A stretch of 64,000 nt of DNA from Acidovorax_G lacteus (GTDB lineage Bacteria > Pseudomonadota > Gammaproteobacteria > Burkholderiales > Burkholderiaceae_C): assembly GCF_039540375.1 (NCBI RefSeq), contig NZ_BAABEX010000029.1:62001-126000 (forward strand), given 5' to 3'. A model generated the notes under the pieces. The model was not told where the DNA came from. It saw only the letters and a list, made by a program, of their open reading frames with translations, and searched no databases. The translations under genes were made by a program, and so were the position numbers. The first letter of the stretch is position 1. Every line of letters starts with the position of its first letter. Of the stretch, positions 47,835 through 55,940 are shown piece after piece.

Positions 47835-50629
47835 TGAGCAAACCCAAGACCCTGGTGCTGGTGGACGGCTCCAGCTACCTGTACCGCGCCTACCATGCCA
47901 TGCCCGACCTGCGGGCCGTGCCCGGCGATTCGTCCAGCCCGGCCACGGGGGCCATCCGCGGCATGATCAACATGATGCAGGCGCTGCGCAAGGAACAACC
48001 GGCCGACTACGCCGTGTGCGTGTTCGACGCCAGCGGCCCCACCTTCCGCGACGCGCTCTACCCCGACTACAAGGCCCACCGCGCGCCCATGCCCGATGAC
48101 CTGCGCGCGCAGATCGAGCCCATCCACGAGGTGGTGCGGCTGCTGGGCTGGTCGGTGCTGGCCGTGCCCGGTGTGGAGGCCGACGATGTGATCGGCACCC
48201 TGGCCGTGACCGCAGCCACGCAAGGGGTGGAAGTCATCATCTCCAGCGGCGACAAAGACCTGTCGCAACTGGTCAACCCGCACATCACCGTGATCGACAC
48301 CATGAGCGGCAAGCGCCGCGACGTGGCGGGCGTGACGGCAGAGTTTGGCGTGCCGCCCGAGCGCATGGTGGATTTTCAGACCCTGGTGGGCGACACCGTG
48401 GACAACGTGCCCGGCGTGCCCAAGGTGGGCCCCAAAACCGCCGCCAAGTGGCTCAATGAATACGGCTCGCTGGATGCGCTGATCGCCCGGGCGGGCGAGG
48501 TCAAGGGGGCCGCCGGTGAAAACCTGCGCGCCACGCTGGGCTGGCTGCCCACGGGTCGCACGCTGGTCACCATCAAGACCGATTGCGACCTGGCCGAGCA
48601 CGTGCCCACCTTGCCCGCGCTCGATGTGCTGGCCCTGGCAGAACCCCAGCCCGAGCCGCTGCGTAGCTTTTACGAGCGCTATGGTTTCAAGGGCCTGGCG
48701 CGTGCCATTGCGGCCCCGGCGGCGCGCAGCGGTGACACGGCATCGGGCACATCGGGCGATCTGTTCTTCAGTGCGGACGCGCCCGAGGTCGATGCCTCGG
48801 CCGTGGCCGTACAGGCGCAGGCGCGCGAGGTGCGCTACGACACCATCCTCGACTGGCCCACGTTCGAGCGCTGGTTCGCACGCCTGCAGGCCGCCCCGCT
48901 GGTGGCGCTGGACACCGAAACCGACTCGCTTGATGAAATGCGCGCACAAATCGTGGGCCTGTCGTTCAGCGTGGAGCCCGGCGAGGCCGCGTACATCCCG
49001 CTGCGCCACGAAGGGCCGGACGCACCCGCCCAGTTGCCGCTTGCCGAGGTGCTGGCGCGCCTCAAGCCCTGGCTCGAAGACGCCCGCGCCGCCAAGCTGG
49101 GGCAGCACATCAAGTACGACCAGCATGTGTTTGCCAACCACGGCATCACAGTGCGCGGTTATCAGCACGACACCATGCTGCAAAGCTATGTGCTCGAAGT
49201 GCACAAGCCCCACAACCTGGCCAGCCTGGCCGAGCGCCACACCGGCCGCAAGGGCCTGAGCTACGAAGACCTGTGCGGCAAGGGCGCGCACCAGATCCCG
49301 TTTGCCCAAGTGGCGGTGGACAAGGCCGCTGCCTACTCGTGCGAAGACTCCGACCAGACGCTCGATGTGCACCGCGTGCTGTGGCCCCAGCTGGAGGCCG
49401 ACGAGCGCCTGCGCCACATCTATGCGCTGGAGATGCAGACCAGCGAGGTGCTGTTCCGCATCGAGCGCGAAGGCGTGCTCATCGACGCGGCCACGCTGGC
49501 ACAGCAAAGCCACGACCTGGGCCAGCGCATCCTGCAGCTCGAAACCGAGGCGTACGAGATTGCGGGCCAGCCCTTCAACCTGAGCAGCCCCAAGCAACTG
49601 GGCGAGATCTTCTTCGACAAGCTGGGCCTGCCCGTGGTCAAGAAGACCGCCACCGGCGCACGCAGCACCGACGAAGAGGTGCTGGAAAAGCTGGCCGAAG
49701 ACTACCCGCTGCCCGCCAAGATCCTGGAGCACCGCAGCCTGGCCAAGCTCAAGGGCACCTACACCGACAAGCTGGCGCAGCTTGCGCTGCCGCGCACGGG
49801 CCGCGTGCACACCCACTACGCGCAGGCCGTGGCCGTCACGGGCCGGCTGTCGAGCAACGAGCCCAACCTGCAGAACATCCCGATCCGCACGGCCGAAGGC
49901 CGCCGCGTGCGCGAGGCCTTTGTGGCCGCGCCCGGCCATGTGATCGCCAGCGCCGACTACAGCCAGATCGAGCTGCGCATCATGGCGCACCTGAGCGGCG
50001 ACACCTCGTTGCTCGACGCCTTCCGCCACGGGCTCGACGTGCACCGCGCCACCGCCGCCGAGGTGTTTGGCGTGGCGGTGGACCAGGTCAGCAGCGAGCA
50101 GCGCCGCTATGCCAAGGTCATCAACTTCGGGCTCATCTACGGCATGAGCAGCTTTGGCCTGGCCAAAAACCTGGGCATCGAAACCAAGGCCGCCGCCGCG
50201 TACATCGACCGCTACTTCCAGCGCTACCCGGGCGTGCGCCACTACATGGACGAAACCAAGGCCTCTGCCAAGGCGCGCGGCTATGTCGAAACCGTGTTCG
50301 GCCGCCGCCTGTACCTGCCCGAAATCAACTCCCCCAACGGCCCCCGCCGCGCCGGGGCCGAGCGCGCCGCCATCAACGCGCCCATGCAGGGCACCGCGGC
50401 CGACCTGATCAAGATGGCCATGGTGGCCGTGCAAAAAACGCTGGACGCCGAAAAACCCCAGATCCGCATGGTGCTGCAGGTGCACGACGAACTGGTGTTC
50501 GAACTGCCCGAGGGCGAGGTGGACTGGCTCAAGACCCACATCCCGCGGCTCATGGCGGAAGTGGCGCAACTGCAAGTGCCGCTGCTGGCCGAGGTGGGGG
50601 TGGGGGCGAATTGGGAAAAGGCGCACTGA
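47834..50629 (+). CDS. polA: DNA polymerase I
   Basis: 931 residues, full length. The 5' nuclease domain (residues 1-300) has LVDGSSYLYRAYHAM and GVEADDVIGTLA. The 3'-5' proofreading domain keeps its acidic residues (LDTETDSL, HIKYDQHVF, YSCEDSDQT). The polymerase domain holds motif A DYSQIELRIMAHLSG, motif B RRYAKVINFGLIYGM and motif C QVHDELVFE. It fills gaps in repair and removes RNA primers. The open frame continues upstream for another 1.4 kb, but that part is antisense to the serine hydrolase gene. Confidence 0.97.
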   Translation: MSKPKTLVLVDGSSYLYRAYHAMPDLRAVPGDSSSPATGAIRGMINMMQALRKEQPADYAVCVFDASGPTFRDALYPDYKAHRAPMPDDLRAQIEPIHEVVRLLGWSVLAVPGVEADDVIGTLAVTAATQGVEVIISSGDKDLSQLVNPHITVIDTMSGKRRDVAGVTAEFGVPPERMVDFQTLVGDTVDNVPGVPKVGPKTAAKWLNEYGSLDALIARAGEVKGAAGENLRATLGWLPTGRTLVTIKTDCDLAEHVPTLPALDVLALAEPQPEPLRSFYERYGFKGLARAIAAPAARSGDTASGTSGDLFFSADAPEVDASAVAVQAQAREVRYDTILDWPTFERWFARLQAAPLVALDTETDSLDEMRAQIVGLSFSVEPGEAAYIPLRHEGPDAPAQLPLAEVLARLKPWLEDARAAKLGQHIKYDQHVFANHGITVRGYQHDTMLQSYVLEVHKPHNLASLAERHTGRKGLSYEDLCGKGAHQIPFAQVAVDKAAAYSCEDSDQTLDVHRVLWPQLEADERLRHIYALEMQTSEVLFRIEREGVLIDAATLAQQSHDLGQRILQLETEAYEIAGQPFNLSSPKQLGEIFFDKLGLPVVKKTATGARSTDEEVLEKLAEDYPLPAKILEHRSLAKLKGTYTDKLAQLALPRTGRVHTHYAQAVAVTGRLSSNEPNLQNIPIRTAEGRRVREAFVAAPGHVIASADYSQIELRIMAHLSGDTSLLDAFRHGLDVHRATAAEVFGVAVDQVSSEQRRYAKVINFGLIYGMSSFGLAKNLGIETKAAAAYIDRYFQRYPGVRHYMDETKASAKARGYVETVFGRRLYLPEINSPNGPRRAGAERAAINAPMQGTAADLIKMAMVAVQKTLDAEKPQIRMVLQVHDELVFELPEGEVDWLKTHIPRLMAEVAQLQVPLLAEVGVGANWEKAH

Positions 50630-50828
50630 GGCGGCCTGAACGCAAGGCTGCCCGACGGCCTTTGCGTGCGGCTGGCGCGGTGCGCTCTGCGGCCCGTGGC
50701 TGCCACGGGGCGTGGCGTGCACGGTGGTGCGCAGCGCTCTCTGCGGCCAGCGGCCATCCTCGCTAAACTCGTTGCGCAATCGCAGGCAGCAGGCCTGCGG
50801 TGCTTCATTCATCTGCCTGGATCAGCGC

Positions 50829-51731
50829 ATGTCCACCCCCTACACCCCCCCCGCCATCTGGCAATGGAACAAAGAAAACGGCGGCCAGTTCGCCAGCATC
50901 AACCGGCCCATTGCCGGGGCCACGCACGATAGGGAGCTGCCGGTGGGTAAGCACCCGCTGCAGCTGTATTCGCTGGGCACGCCCAACGGCGTGAAGGTGA
51001 CGGTGATGCTCGAAGAGCTGCTGGCCCTGGGCCATGCCGGGGCCGAGTACGACGCCTGGCTGGTGCGCATCAACGAGGGTGAGCAGTTCGGCAGCGGCTT
51101 TGTATCGGTCAATCCCAACTCCAAAATCCCGGCGCTGCTCGACCGTACCGATCCCGCCCAACCGGTACGCGTGTTCGAGTCCGGCGCCATCCTCATGTAC
51201 CTGGCCGAAAAGTTTGGCAGCGCCTTCTTGCCCCAAGACGGCGCAGCGCGCGCCGAATGCCTGTCGTGGCTGTTCTGGCAGATGGGCAGCGCGCCCTTTG
51301 TGGGCGGCGGGTTCGGGCATTTCTATGCCTATGCGCCGGTCAAGATCGAATACGCGATCGACCGTTACGCAATGGAAACCAAGCGCCAGCTCGATGTGCT
51401 GAACCAGCGCCTGGCCGAACACGAATACGTGGCGGGCAGCGACTACACCGTGGCCGACATCGCCATCTGGCCCTGGTACGGCCTGCTGGTGAAGGGCCAG
51501 GCCTACAACGCGGCCGAGTTTTTGCAGGTGCACGAATACACCCACGTGGTGCGCTGGGCCGAGCAGGTGGCGCAGCGCCCGGCAGTGCAGCGCGGGCGCA
51601 AGGTGAACCGCGTGGTGGGCGACCCGGCCAGCCAGTTGCGCGAGCGGCACGACGCGAGCGACTTCGACACCAAAACCCAGGACAAGCTGGAGGCCGCCGC
51701 GCAAGCCGCAGGCGCCGCCCCCGCCCGCTAA
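50829..51731 (+). CDS. yghU: Glutathione-dependent disulfide-bond oxidoreductase, YghU-like
   Basis: 300 residues. The thioredoxin-like N-terminal part has PLQLYSLGTPNGVKVTVMLEEL near residue 39 and the gamma-Glu site VFESGAILMYLAEKFG; the helical GST domain follows with DYTVADIAIWPWYG. The long N-terminal extension (TPPAIWQWNKENGG) and the RP(I/T)AGATHD stretch are typical of YghU/YfcG proteins, which reduce disulfides with glutathione. A second glutathione transferase gene follows 20 bases after it. Confidence 0.88.
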   Translation: MSTPYTPPAIWQWNKENGGQFASINRPIAGATHDRELPVGKHPLQLYSLGTPNGVKVTVMLEELLALGHAGAEYDAWLVRINEGEQFGSGFVSVNPNSKIPALLDRTDPAQPVRVFESGAILMYLAEKFGSAFLPQDGAARAECLSWLFWQMGSAPFVGGGFGHFYAYAPVKIEYAIDRYAMETKRQLDVLNQRLAEHEYVAGSDYTVADIAIWPWYGLLVKGQAYNAAEFLQVHEYTHVVRWAEQVAQRPAVQRGRKVNRVVGDPASQLRERHDASDFDTKTQDKLEAAAQAAGAAPAR

Positions 51732-51751
51732 CCCTTTTGCAAGGCCCCGGG

Positions 51752-52384
51752 ATGATCACCCTCTACGACTGCGCTACCGCCCCCAGCCCACGCCGCGCGC
51801 GCATTCTGCTGGCCGAAAAAGGCATTGCCCACGCCACCGTGCAGGTGGATCTGAAGAACGGCGAGCAACTGGGCGAGGCCTACCGCCGCATCAACCCGCA
51901 GTGCACCGTGCCGGCGCTGCGCACCGAAGACGGCCTGCTGCTGGCCGACAACGCGGCCATTGCCGCCTACGTGGAAGCGCGCTGGCCCGAGCCGCCCCTG
52001 CTGGGCACCACCCCGGCTGAAAAGGCCGAGGTGGCCAGTTGGCAGTGGCGCATGGAGTTTGAAGGCCTGATGGCCATTGCCGAGGCACTGCGCAACAGCT
52101 CGCCTGCCATGGCCAACCGTGCGCTGCCCGGCGCGGTGAACTACCCGCAGATTCCGGCGCTGGCCGAGCGCGGGCTGGCCCGGCTGGGCCAGTTCTTTGC
52201 GCTGCTCAACGAGCGGCTGGAGGGCCGCGAATTCATCGCCACCGACCGCTTCAGCATCGCCGACATCACCGCCGCGGTGGCGGTGGACTTTGCCCGCGTG
52301 GTCAAGCAAAAGCCCGGCGAGCAGCACCCGCACCTGCTGCGCTGGCGAGCGGCCATGGGCGAGCGGCCGTCGATGGCGCTGTAA
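51752..52384 (+). CDS. Glutathione S-transferase family protein
   Basis: 210 residues. It begins MITLYDCATAPSPRRARILL, a GST thioredoxin-fold start with serines as likely catalytic residues, and has NPQCTVPALRTEDGLLLADN (the cis-proline glutathione site) and DRFSIADITAAVAVDFARV in the helical domain. Substrate is unknown. It lies 20 bases after yghU and probably shares its transcript. The frame upstream of 51752 belongs to another reading frame of yghU. Confidence 0.87.
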   Translation: MITLYDCATAPSPRRARILLAEKGIAHATVQVDLKNGEQLGEAYRRINPQCTVPALRTEDGLLLADNAAIAAYVEARWPEPPLLGTTPAEKAEVASWQWRMEFEGLMAIAEALRNSSPAMANRALPGAVNYPQIPALAERGLARLGQFFALLNERLEGREFIATDRFSIADITAAVAVDFARVVKQKPGEQHPHLLRWRAAMGERPSMAL

Positions 52385-52439
52385 GGGCGCCCGCTGCCGA
52401 CCAACGGGCGACATGGATCGGCTGAGTGTGGTGACTGGG

Positions 52440-52492
52440 TTGCTATTGAATTAATAGCTGCTCGTGCTTGATCTGAAAGCACGAACTGGCGA
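52440..52492 (+). repeat. Dispersed double-hairpin repeat, copy H
   Basis: TTGCTATTGAATTAATAGC, then TGCTCGTGCTTG, a short loop, AAAGCACGAA and a GGCGATTCGGCTT tail. It lies between convergent genes. Confidence 0.85.
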
Positions 52493-52621
52493 TTCGGCTT
52501 GATGCCAGCCGCTTGCCACGCCAGCAGATGGCCCGCATGCACGCCATCGGCATCACTGCGGAGGCTGCAATCGCGGGCTTGCGCCGCGCATCAAGATCCA
52601 TACCGCAGCACCACGCCCCTG

Positions 52622-53512
52622 CTACCGCCAGGCCGCCGCCACCAACCGGCTGTGGTGCGTCCCGGTGCGCCCGATCAGGCGCTCGAACGCGCTCGGGTCG
52701 CCCACGTTGTCGCTGCCCAGCAGTTGCAGCGCCTCGGTGCACCAGGGTACGCCGGGCACGGCGTCGCCCATGCGGGCGCTCAGGCGCGTGAGCAGGTCGG
52801 GCAGGCGCAGCACGGCGGCGCTGCCGTGGCCGAGTTGTGCGCGAAGGCTGGCCACCAGTTGGGCAAAGGTCAGGGCCTCGGGCCCGGCGCAGACCACGGT
52901 GCCAGTGGTGCCCTGCGCGCTGCCCAGCAGCGCCGCCACGGCGTCGGCCAGGTCGAGCACCGATACCGGCTGCACCCGCGCCGTGAGCATGGGCCCGGGC
53001 ATGACCAGCAGCGGCAGGCGCGCCAGGTTCATGAACAGCGCACTGCTGTCGCCGCCACGGCCAAACACCACGCTGGGCCGCAGTATGACGGGCTGCAGTT
53101 CACCACGCGCGGCCAGGCCGCGCAGGTGGTCTTCGGCGGCACGCTTGGTGGTGGCGTAGCGGGTGGGGCTGCCGTCGATGCCCAGGGCCGACACCTGCAC
53201 CACGCGGCGCACACCCATTTGCGCGCAGGCGTCGAACAGGGCCGCCGGGGTGGCGTGGTGCACGGCGTCAATCGGGCGCGCGCCGCTGTCGCGCAGCACG
53301 CCCACGGTGTTGACCACCGCGTCAATGCCTTCAAGCCGCGGCCGCCATGCGGCGGGGGTGGTGTCGCGCGCAAAGTCCATGGGCACGCCACCCGGCTGGC
53401 GGCCCTGGCTGCGGGGCGATACGCCGCCGTGCACGGTGTGCCCCGCGCGTTGCAGGGCTGCGGCCACGGTGCGGCCGATGAAGCCGGTGGAGCCTGTCAG
53501 AAGCACATGCAT
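52622..53512 (-). CDS. NAD(P)-binding epimerase/dehydratase-like (extended/atypical SDR) protein
   Basis: 296 residues from the ATG at 53512, beginning MHVLLTGSTGFIGRTVAAAL with the Rossmann TGxxGFIG motif. The mid part ILRPSVVFGRGGDS and the tyrosine-containing RYATTKRAAEDHL match atypical SDRs of the complex-I NDUFA9-like / YwnB-like group. No sugar-nucleotide genes are nearby. Function is unknown, possibly a nucleotide-sugar-like or quinone-related reductase. The gene is followed on the plus strand by repeat copy H and preceded by a long gene-free region. Confidence 0.82.
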   Translation of the reverse strand: MHVLLTGSTGFIGRTVAAALQRAGHTVHGGVSPRSQGRQPGGVPMDFARDTTPAAWRPRLEGIDAVVNTVGVLRDSGARPIDAVHHATPAALFDACAQMGVRRVVQVSALGIDGSPTRYATTKRAAEDHLRGLAARGELQPVILRPSVVFGRGGDSSALFMNLARLPLLVMPGPMLTARVQPVSVLDLADAVAALLGSAQGTTGTVVCAGPEALTFAQLVASLRAQLGHGSAAVLRLPDLLTRLSARMGDAVPGVPWCTEALQLLGSDNVGDPSAFERLIGRTGTHHSRLVAAAWR

Positions 53513-53740
53513 GGTGATCTCCGCTGTGGGCGGCCGGGGGAATACCCGGCCCGGCCCCGTTGCGCCGAGTGTGGCAGAGCCGCCCGGGCGCTGCGCACTG
53601 CGGGGCCAAAACCGGGCAGCGTTGTGGGGCAAGGCAGCGCAGGCGTGGCCGGGTGATGCCGTTGGCGGGTCGCTGGCGTGGCACCCGCGGCGCCGCCCGC
53701 GCCATTGCGACCGCGGGCCGCAGGCGCATGGCATGGGGCA

Positions 53741-53847
53741 GGGCGGAAGGGCGGAAGGGCGGAAGGGCGGAAGGGCGGAAGGGCGGAAGGGCGGAAGGGC
53801 GGAAGGGCGGAAGGGCGGAAGGGCGGAAGGGCGGAAGGGCGGAAGGG
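53741..53847. repeat. Octanucleotide tandem repeat, (GGGCGGAA)13
   Basis: Thirteen uninterrupted copies of GGGCGGAA run from 53741 to 53844, plus a partial GGG. The unit is 8 bp, so a gain or loss of one copy would shift any reading frame through it. The plus strand carries regularly spaced GGG runs and could form G-quadruplexes. Confidence 0.97.
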
Positions 53848-53958
53848 GCCGCGCGTGGGCGTACCGCTTGCAGCGCGGCCCGGGCCTGCTGGCCCCTGCC
53901 GGGCGCGCGCTGCGCGGCGTTCCGCTGCCATCCGAAGCCGTGCCCGCACCGCAACCTC

Positions 53959-54000
53959 TTGACACGATTGCTAAGATTTCTACACACGAAGCCTTCGTGT
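53959..54000 (+). promoter_or_regulatory. Promoter and 17-bp palindrome before the ZIP transporter
   Basis: TTGACA (53959-53964), a 16-base spacer and a poor -10, TACACA (53981-53986). A perfect 8-1-8 palindrome, ACACGAAG-C-CTTCGTGT (53984-54000), covers the expected start of transcription and is an operator candidate. It does not look like a Zur or Fur box. Confidence 0.5.
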
Positions 54001-54156
54001 CGGACCACCCCCTGCGGGTGGCGTGTTCACAGGTGCCGCGGGGCGCATCCCGGCGGGGCCACCCGTCTGGGTGCGGCCTGCGGGTCGATGGCCTGCCCAG
54101 CCGGGGCCGCGCGTGCGCCCCGGGTCACGGCGGCCCTTTTGCAGATCGGTTTTGGA

Positions 54157-55017
54157 ATGACTCTTTTGGCAATTCTTCTGGCCACCCTGACGGCAGGCAT
54201 TGGCAGCGTTTGGCTGGCCGCGCTGTTGCTGCGTCTGGGGATGGACGGCAAAGGCGGCGCTGGCCGCGTGGGCTCGCAGCACCTGCTGAGCCTGGCCGCG
54301 GGGGCGCTGCTGGCCACGGCGTTCATGCATTTGTTGCCCGAGGCCTTCGAGAGCCACGCGGGGGCGCACGACCTGTTCCTGACGCTGCTGGTGGGCGTGG
54401 TGTTCTTCTTTCTGCTCGACAAGGCCGAGCTGTGGCACCACGGGCACGAGCACGGGCACGGCCCCGAGCCCGCCCAGATGCCGGGCCAGCACGCAGCGCA
54501 CGACGGGCACCACCACAGCCACGCACACCACGGCCACCACCACGATCACGCGCATGGCAAGAAGGGCTCGGGCGGCTGGGCCATCCTCACCGGCGACAGC
54601 GTGCACTGCTTTGGCGACGGCATCCTGATCGCGTCGGCCTTTGTGGCCGACATGCGGCTGGGCGTGATTGCCGCCCTGTCGGTGCTGGCGCATGAGGTGC
54701 CGCACCACATGGGCGATCTGGTGGTGATGCGCCAGACAGGCGCGTCGCGCCGCACGGCGCTGGTCAAGGTGTCGCTGGCCGGGGCGGTGACAGCCTTGGG
54801 CGGGGTGCTGGGCTACTTTTTGGTGGCGCAGTTGCAGGACTGGCTGCCGTACTTTTTGGTTGTGGCCTCCAGCAGCTTTGTGTACGTGGCGCTGGCCGAT
54901 CTGATCCCACAACTGCAAAGACGCTTGAGCGCACGCGAAACGGTGGCGCAGATCTTGTGGCTGGTGGCCGGTATCGTGGTGGTGTCGCTGGTCAGCGGCC
55001 TAGCCCACGCGCACTGA
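54157..55017 (+). CDS. ZIP family metal transporter
   Basis: 286 residues with about eight membrane helices. The histidine-rich cytoplasmic loop is large (HHGHEHGHG, HDGHHHSHAHHGHHHDHAHG), and the metal-binding helices have GDSVHCFGDGILIASAF and AHEVPHHMGDL, the signature of bacterial ZIP transporters of the ZupT/GufA type. It should import zinc and perhaps other divalent metals. The ATG at 54157 begins MTLLAILLATLTAG; upstream in-frame sequence is the octamer array and is not part of the protein. Repeat copy I follows the gene. Confidence 0.9.
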   Translation: MTLLAILLATLTAGIGSVWLAALLLRLGMDGKGGAGRVGSQHLLSLAAGALLATAFMHLLPEAFESHAGAHDLFLTLLVGVVFFFLLDKAELWHHGHEHGHGPEPAQMPGQHAAHDGHHHSHAHHGHHHDHAHGKKGSGGWAILTGDSVHCFGDGILIASAFVADMRLGVIAALSVLAHEVPHHMGDLVVMRQTGASRRTALVKVSLAGAVTALGGVLGYFLVAQLQDWLPYFLVVASSSFVYVALADLIPQLQRRLSARETVAQILWLVAGIVVVSLVSGLAHAH

Positions 55018-55045
55018 GCGCTTGGCACGGAGCCTTTGCACTCTG

Positions 55046-55105
55046 ATTGCTATCATTTTTATAGCTGCTTGTGCTTGGTTTTCAAGCACGAGCAGCCTGT
55101 TTGGG
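55046..55105 (+). repeat. Dispersed double-hairpin repeat, copy I (best copy)
   Basis: GCTATCATTTTTATAGC, then TGCTTGTGCTTG, loop GTTTT and CAAGCACGAGCAGCC. Both stems form (GCTAT/ATAGC and GTGCTTG/CAAGCAC). It lies between the convergent ZIP and LytTR regulator genes. Confidence 0.9.
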
Positions 55106-55187
55106 CAGAGATCACAGCAGCGTGCCACCACCCGGCAAGGCGGGCGGGACAAGGCATGCGCGGCCCGTGGTCAGAGTGCTGCGCGGC

Positions 55188-55940
55188 TCAGCGCGTGAGC
55201 TCTTCGCGCACGGCCGCCACCTGGCGGCGCGAGACGGCCAGCAGCTCTGTGAGCCCCTGCAGCCGCACGGCCCAGCCTTCGCCCTCGTCGGGGTCGTAAT
55301 GCTTCTCCAGTGCGCGCACGGCGCGGCGCGCCACCAGGGCGTTGCGGTGCACGCGCATGAAGTGCTCTGCGTAGCGCGTTTCCAGTTCGCTGAGCGTGCC
55401 GTCCAGGATGTAGCTGCGTGTGACGGTACGCACCGTCACGTATTTCTGTTCGGCCTTGAAGTACAGCACCTCGGCCAGCGGCACACGCTCGGTGCGGCCG
55501 CGGTCCTGGATCAGCAGCGCCTCGCCCGGGGCCAGCCCGGCGGCGGGCAGCACCGGCGCGTCGGGTCGCGCCGTGCGCAGGGCCTTGCCCAGCGCCTGCT
55601 GCAGCCGCTCGCGCCGCACCGGCTTGGTGAGGTAGTCCACGGCGTCTAGTTCGAAGGCGCTCACCGCATGGTCGGCGTGCGCGGTCACGAACACGATGGC
55701 CGGCGCGTGCGGCAGGCTGCGGATGGCGTGCGCGAGCTGCAGGCCGTCCTGGCCAGGCATGTGGATGTCCAGCAGCACCACGTCCACCGGGCGGCCGGTG
55801 CCCGACTGCAGGTGCGCCATGGCCTCGCCCGCATGGGCGGCTTCGCTCAGCAGCAGCGGTGTGGGCAGGCTGCAGTCGGCCAGCAGGGTGCGCAGGCGGC
55901 TGCGCGCCAGGGTTTCGTCGTCAACGATCAGGATGTGCAT
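55188..55940 (-). CDS. LytTR-type response regulator (AlgR-like)
   Basis: 250 residues. The receiver domain starts MHILIVDDETLARSRLRTLL; the phospho-acceptor aspartate is in VVLLDIHMPGQDG and the switch lysine in YLTKPVRR. The C-terminal LytTR DNA-binding domain has VLYFKAEQKYVTVRT and HRNALVARRAVRALEK. The gene overlaps the sensor kinase gene by 20 bases, so the pair is coupled. It lies beside argH as algZ-algR do in Pseudomonas, where the pair controls type IV pili and exopolysaccharide; that role here is an inference. Confidence 0.9.
   Translation of the reverse strand: MHILIVDDETLARSRLRTLLADCSLPTPLLLSEAAHAGEAMAHLQSGTGRPVDVVLLDIHMPGQDGLQLAHAIRSLPHAPAIVFVTAHADHAVSAFELDAVDYLTKPVRRERLQQALGKALRTARPDAPVLPAAGLAPGEALLIQDRGRTERVPLAEVLYFKAEQKYVTVRTVTRSYILDGTLSELETRYAEHFMRVHRNALVARRAVRALEKHYDPDEGEGWAVRLQGLTELLAVSRRQVAAVREELTR

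Larger units (their letters stand above)
53513..54156. other. 644-base gene-free region with octanucleotide array upstream of the ZIP gene
   Basis: It holds the 13-copy GGGCGGAA array (53741-53847) and, 112 bases further on, a TTGACA promoter with a palindrome. The frames that run through the region read as low-complexity repeats of GRKGGRAE and are not credible proteins. Confidence 0.7.

Noticed and set aside
47795..50812. A 1005-residue open frame on the minus strand
   Set aside because: It runs antisense through polA. High-GC genes often leave long open frames opposite; the polA frame has all motifs and this one has none.
53741..53847. CRISPR array
   Set aside because: Units are 8 bp with no spacers, and no cas gene is present.
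53560..54156. N-terminal extension of the ZIP protein through the octamer array (GRKGGRAE repeats)
   Set aside because: It is low complexity and has no ribosome binding site. The frame is open on several strands because the repeat has no stop codons.
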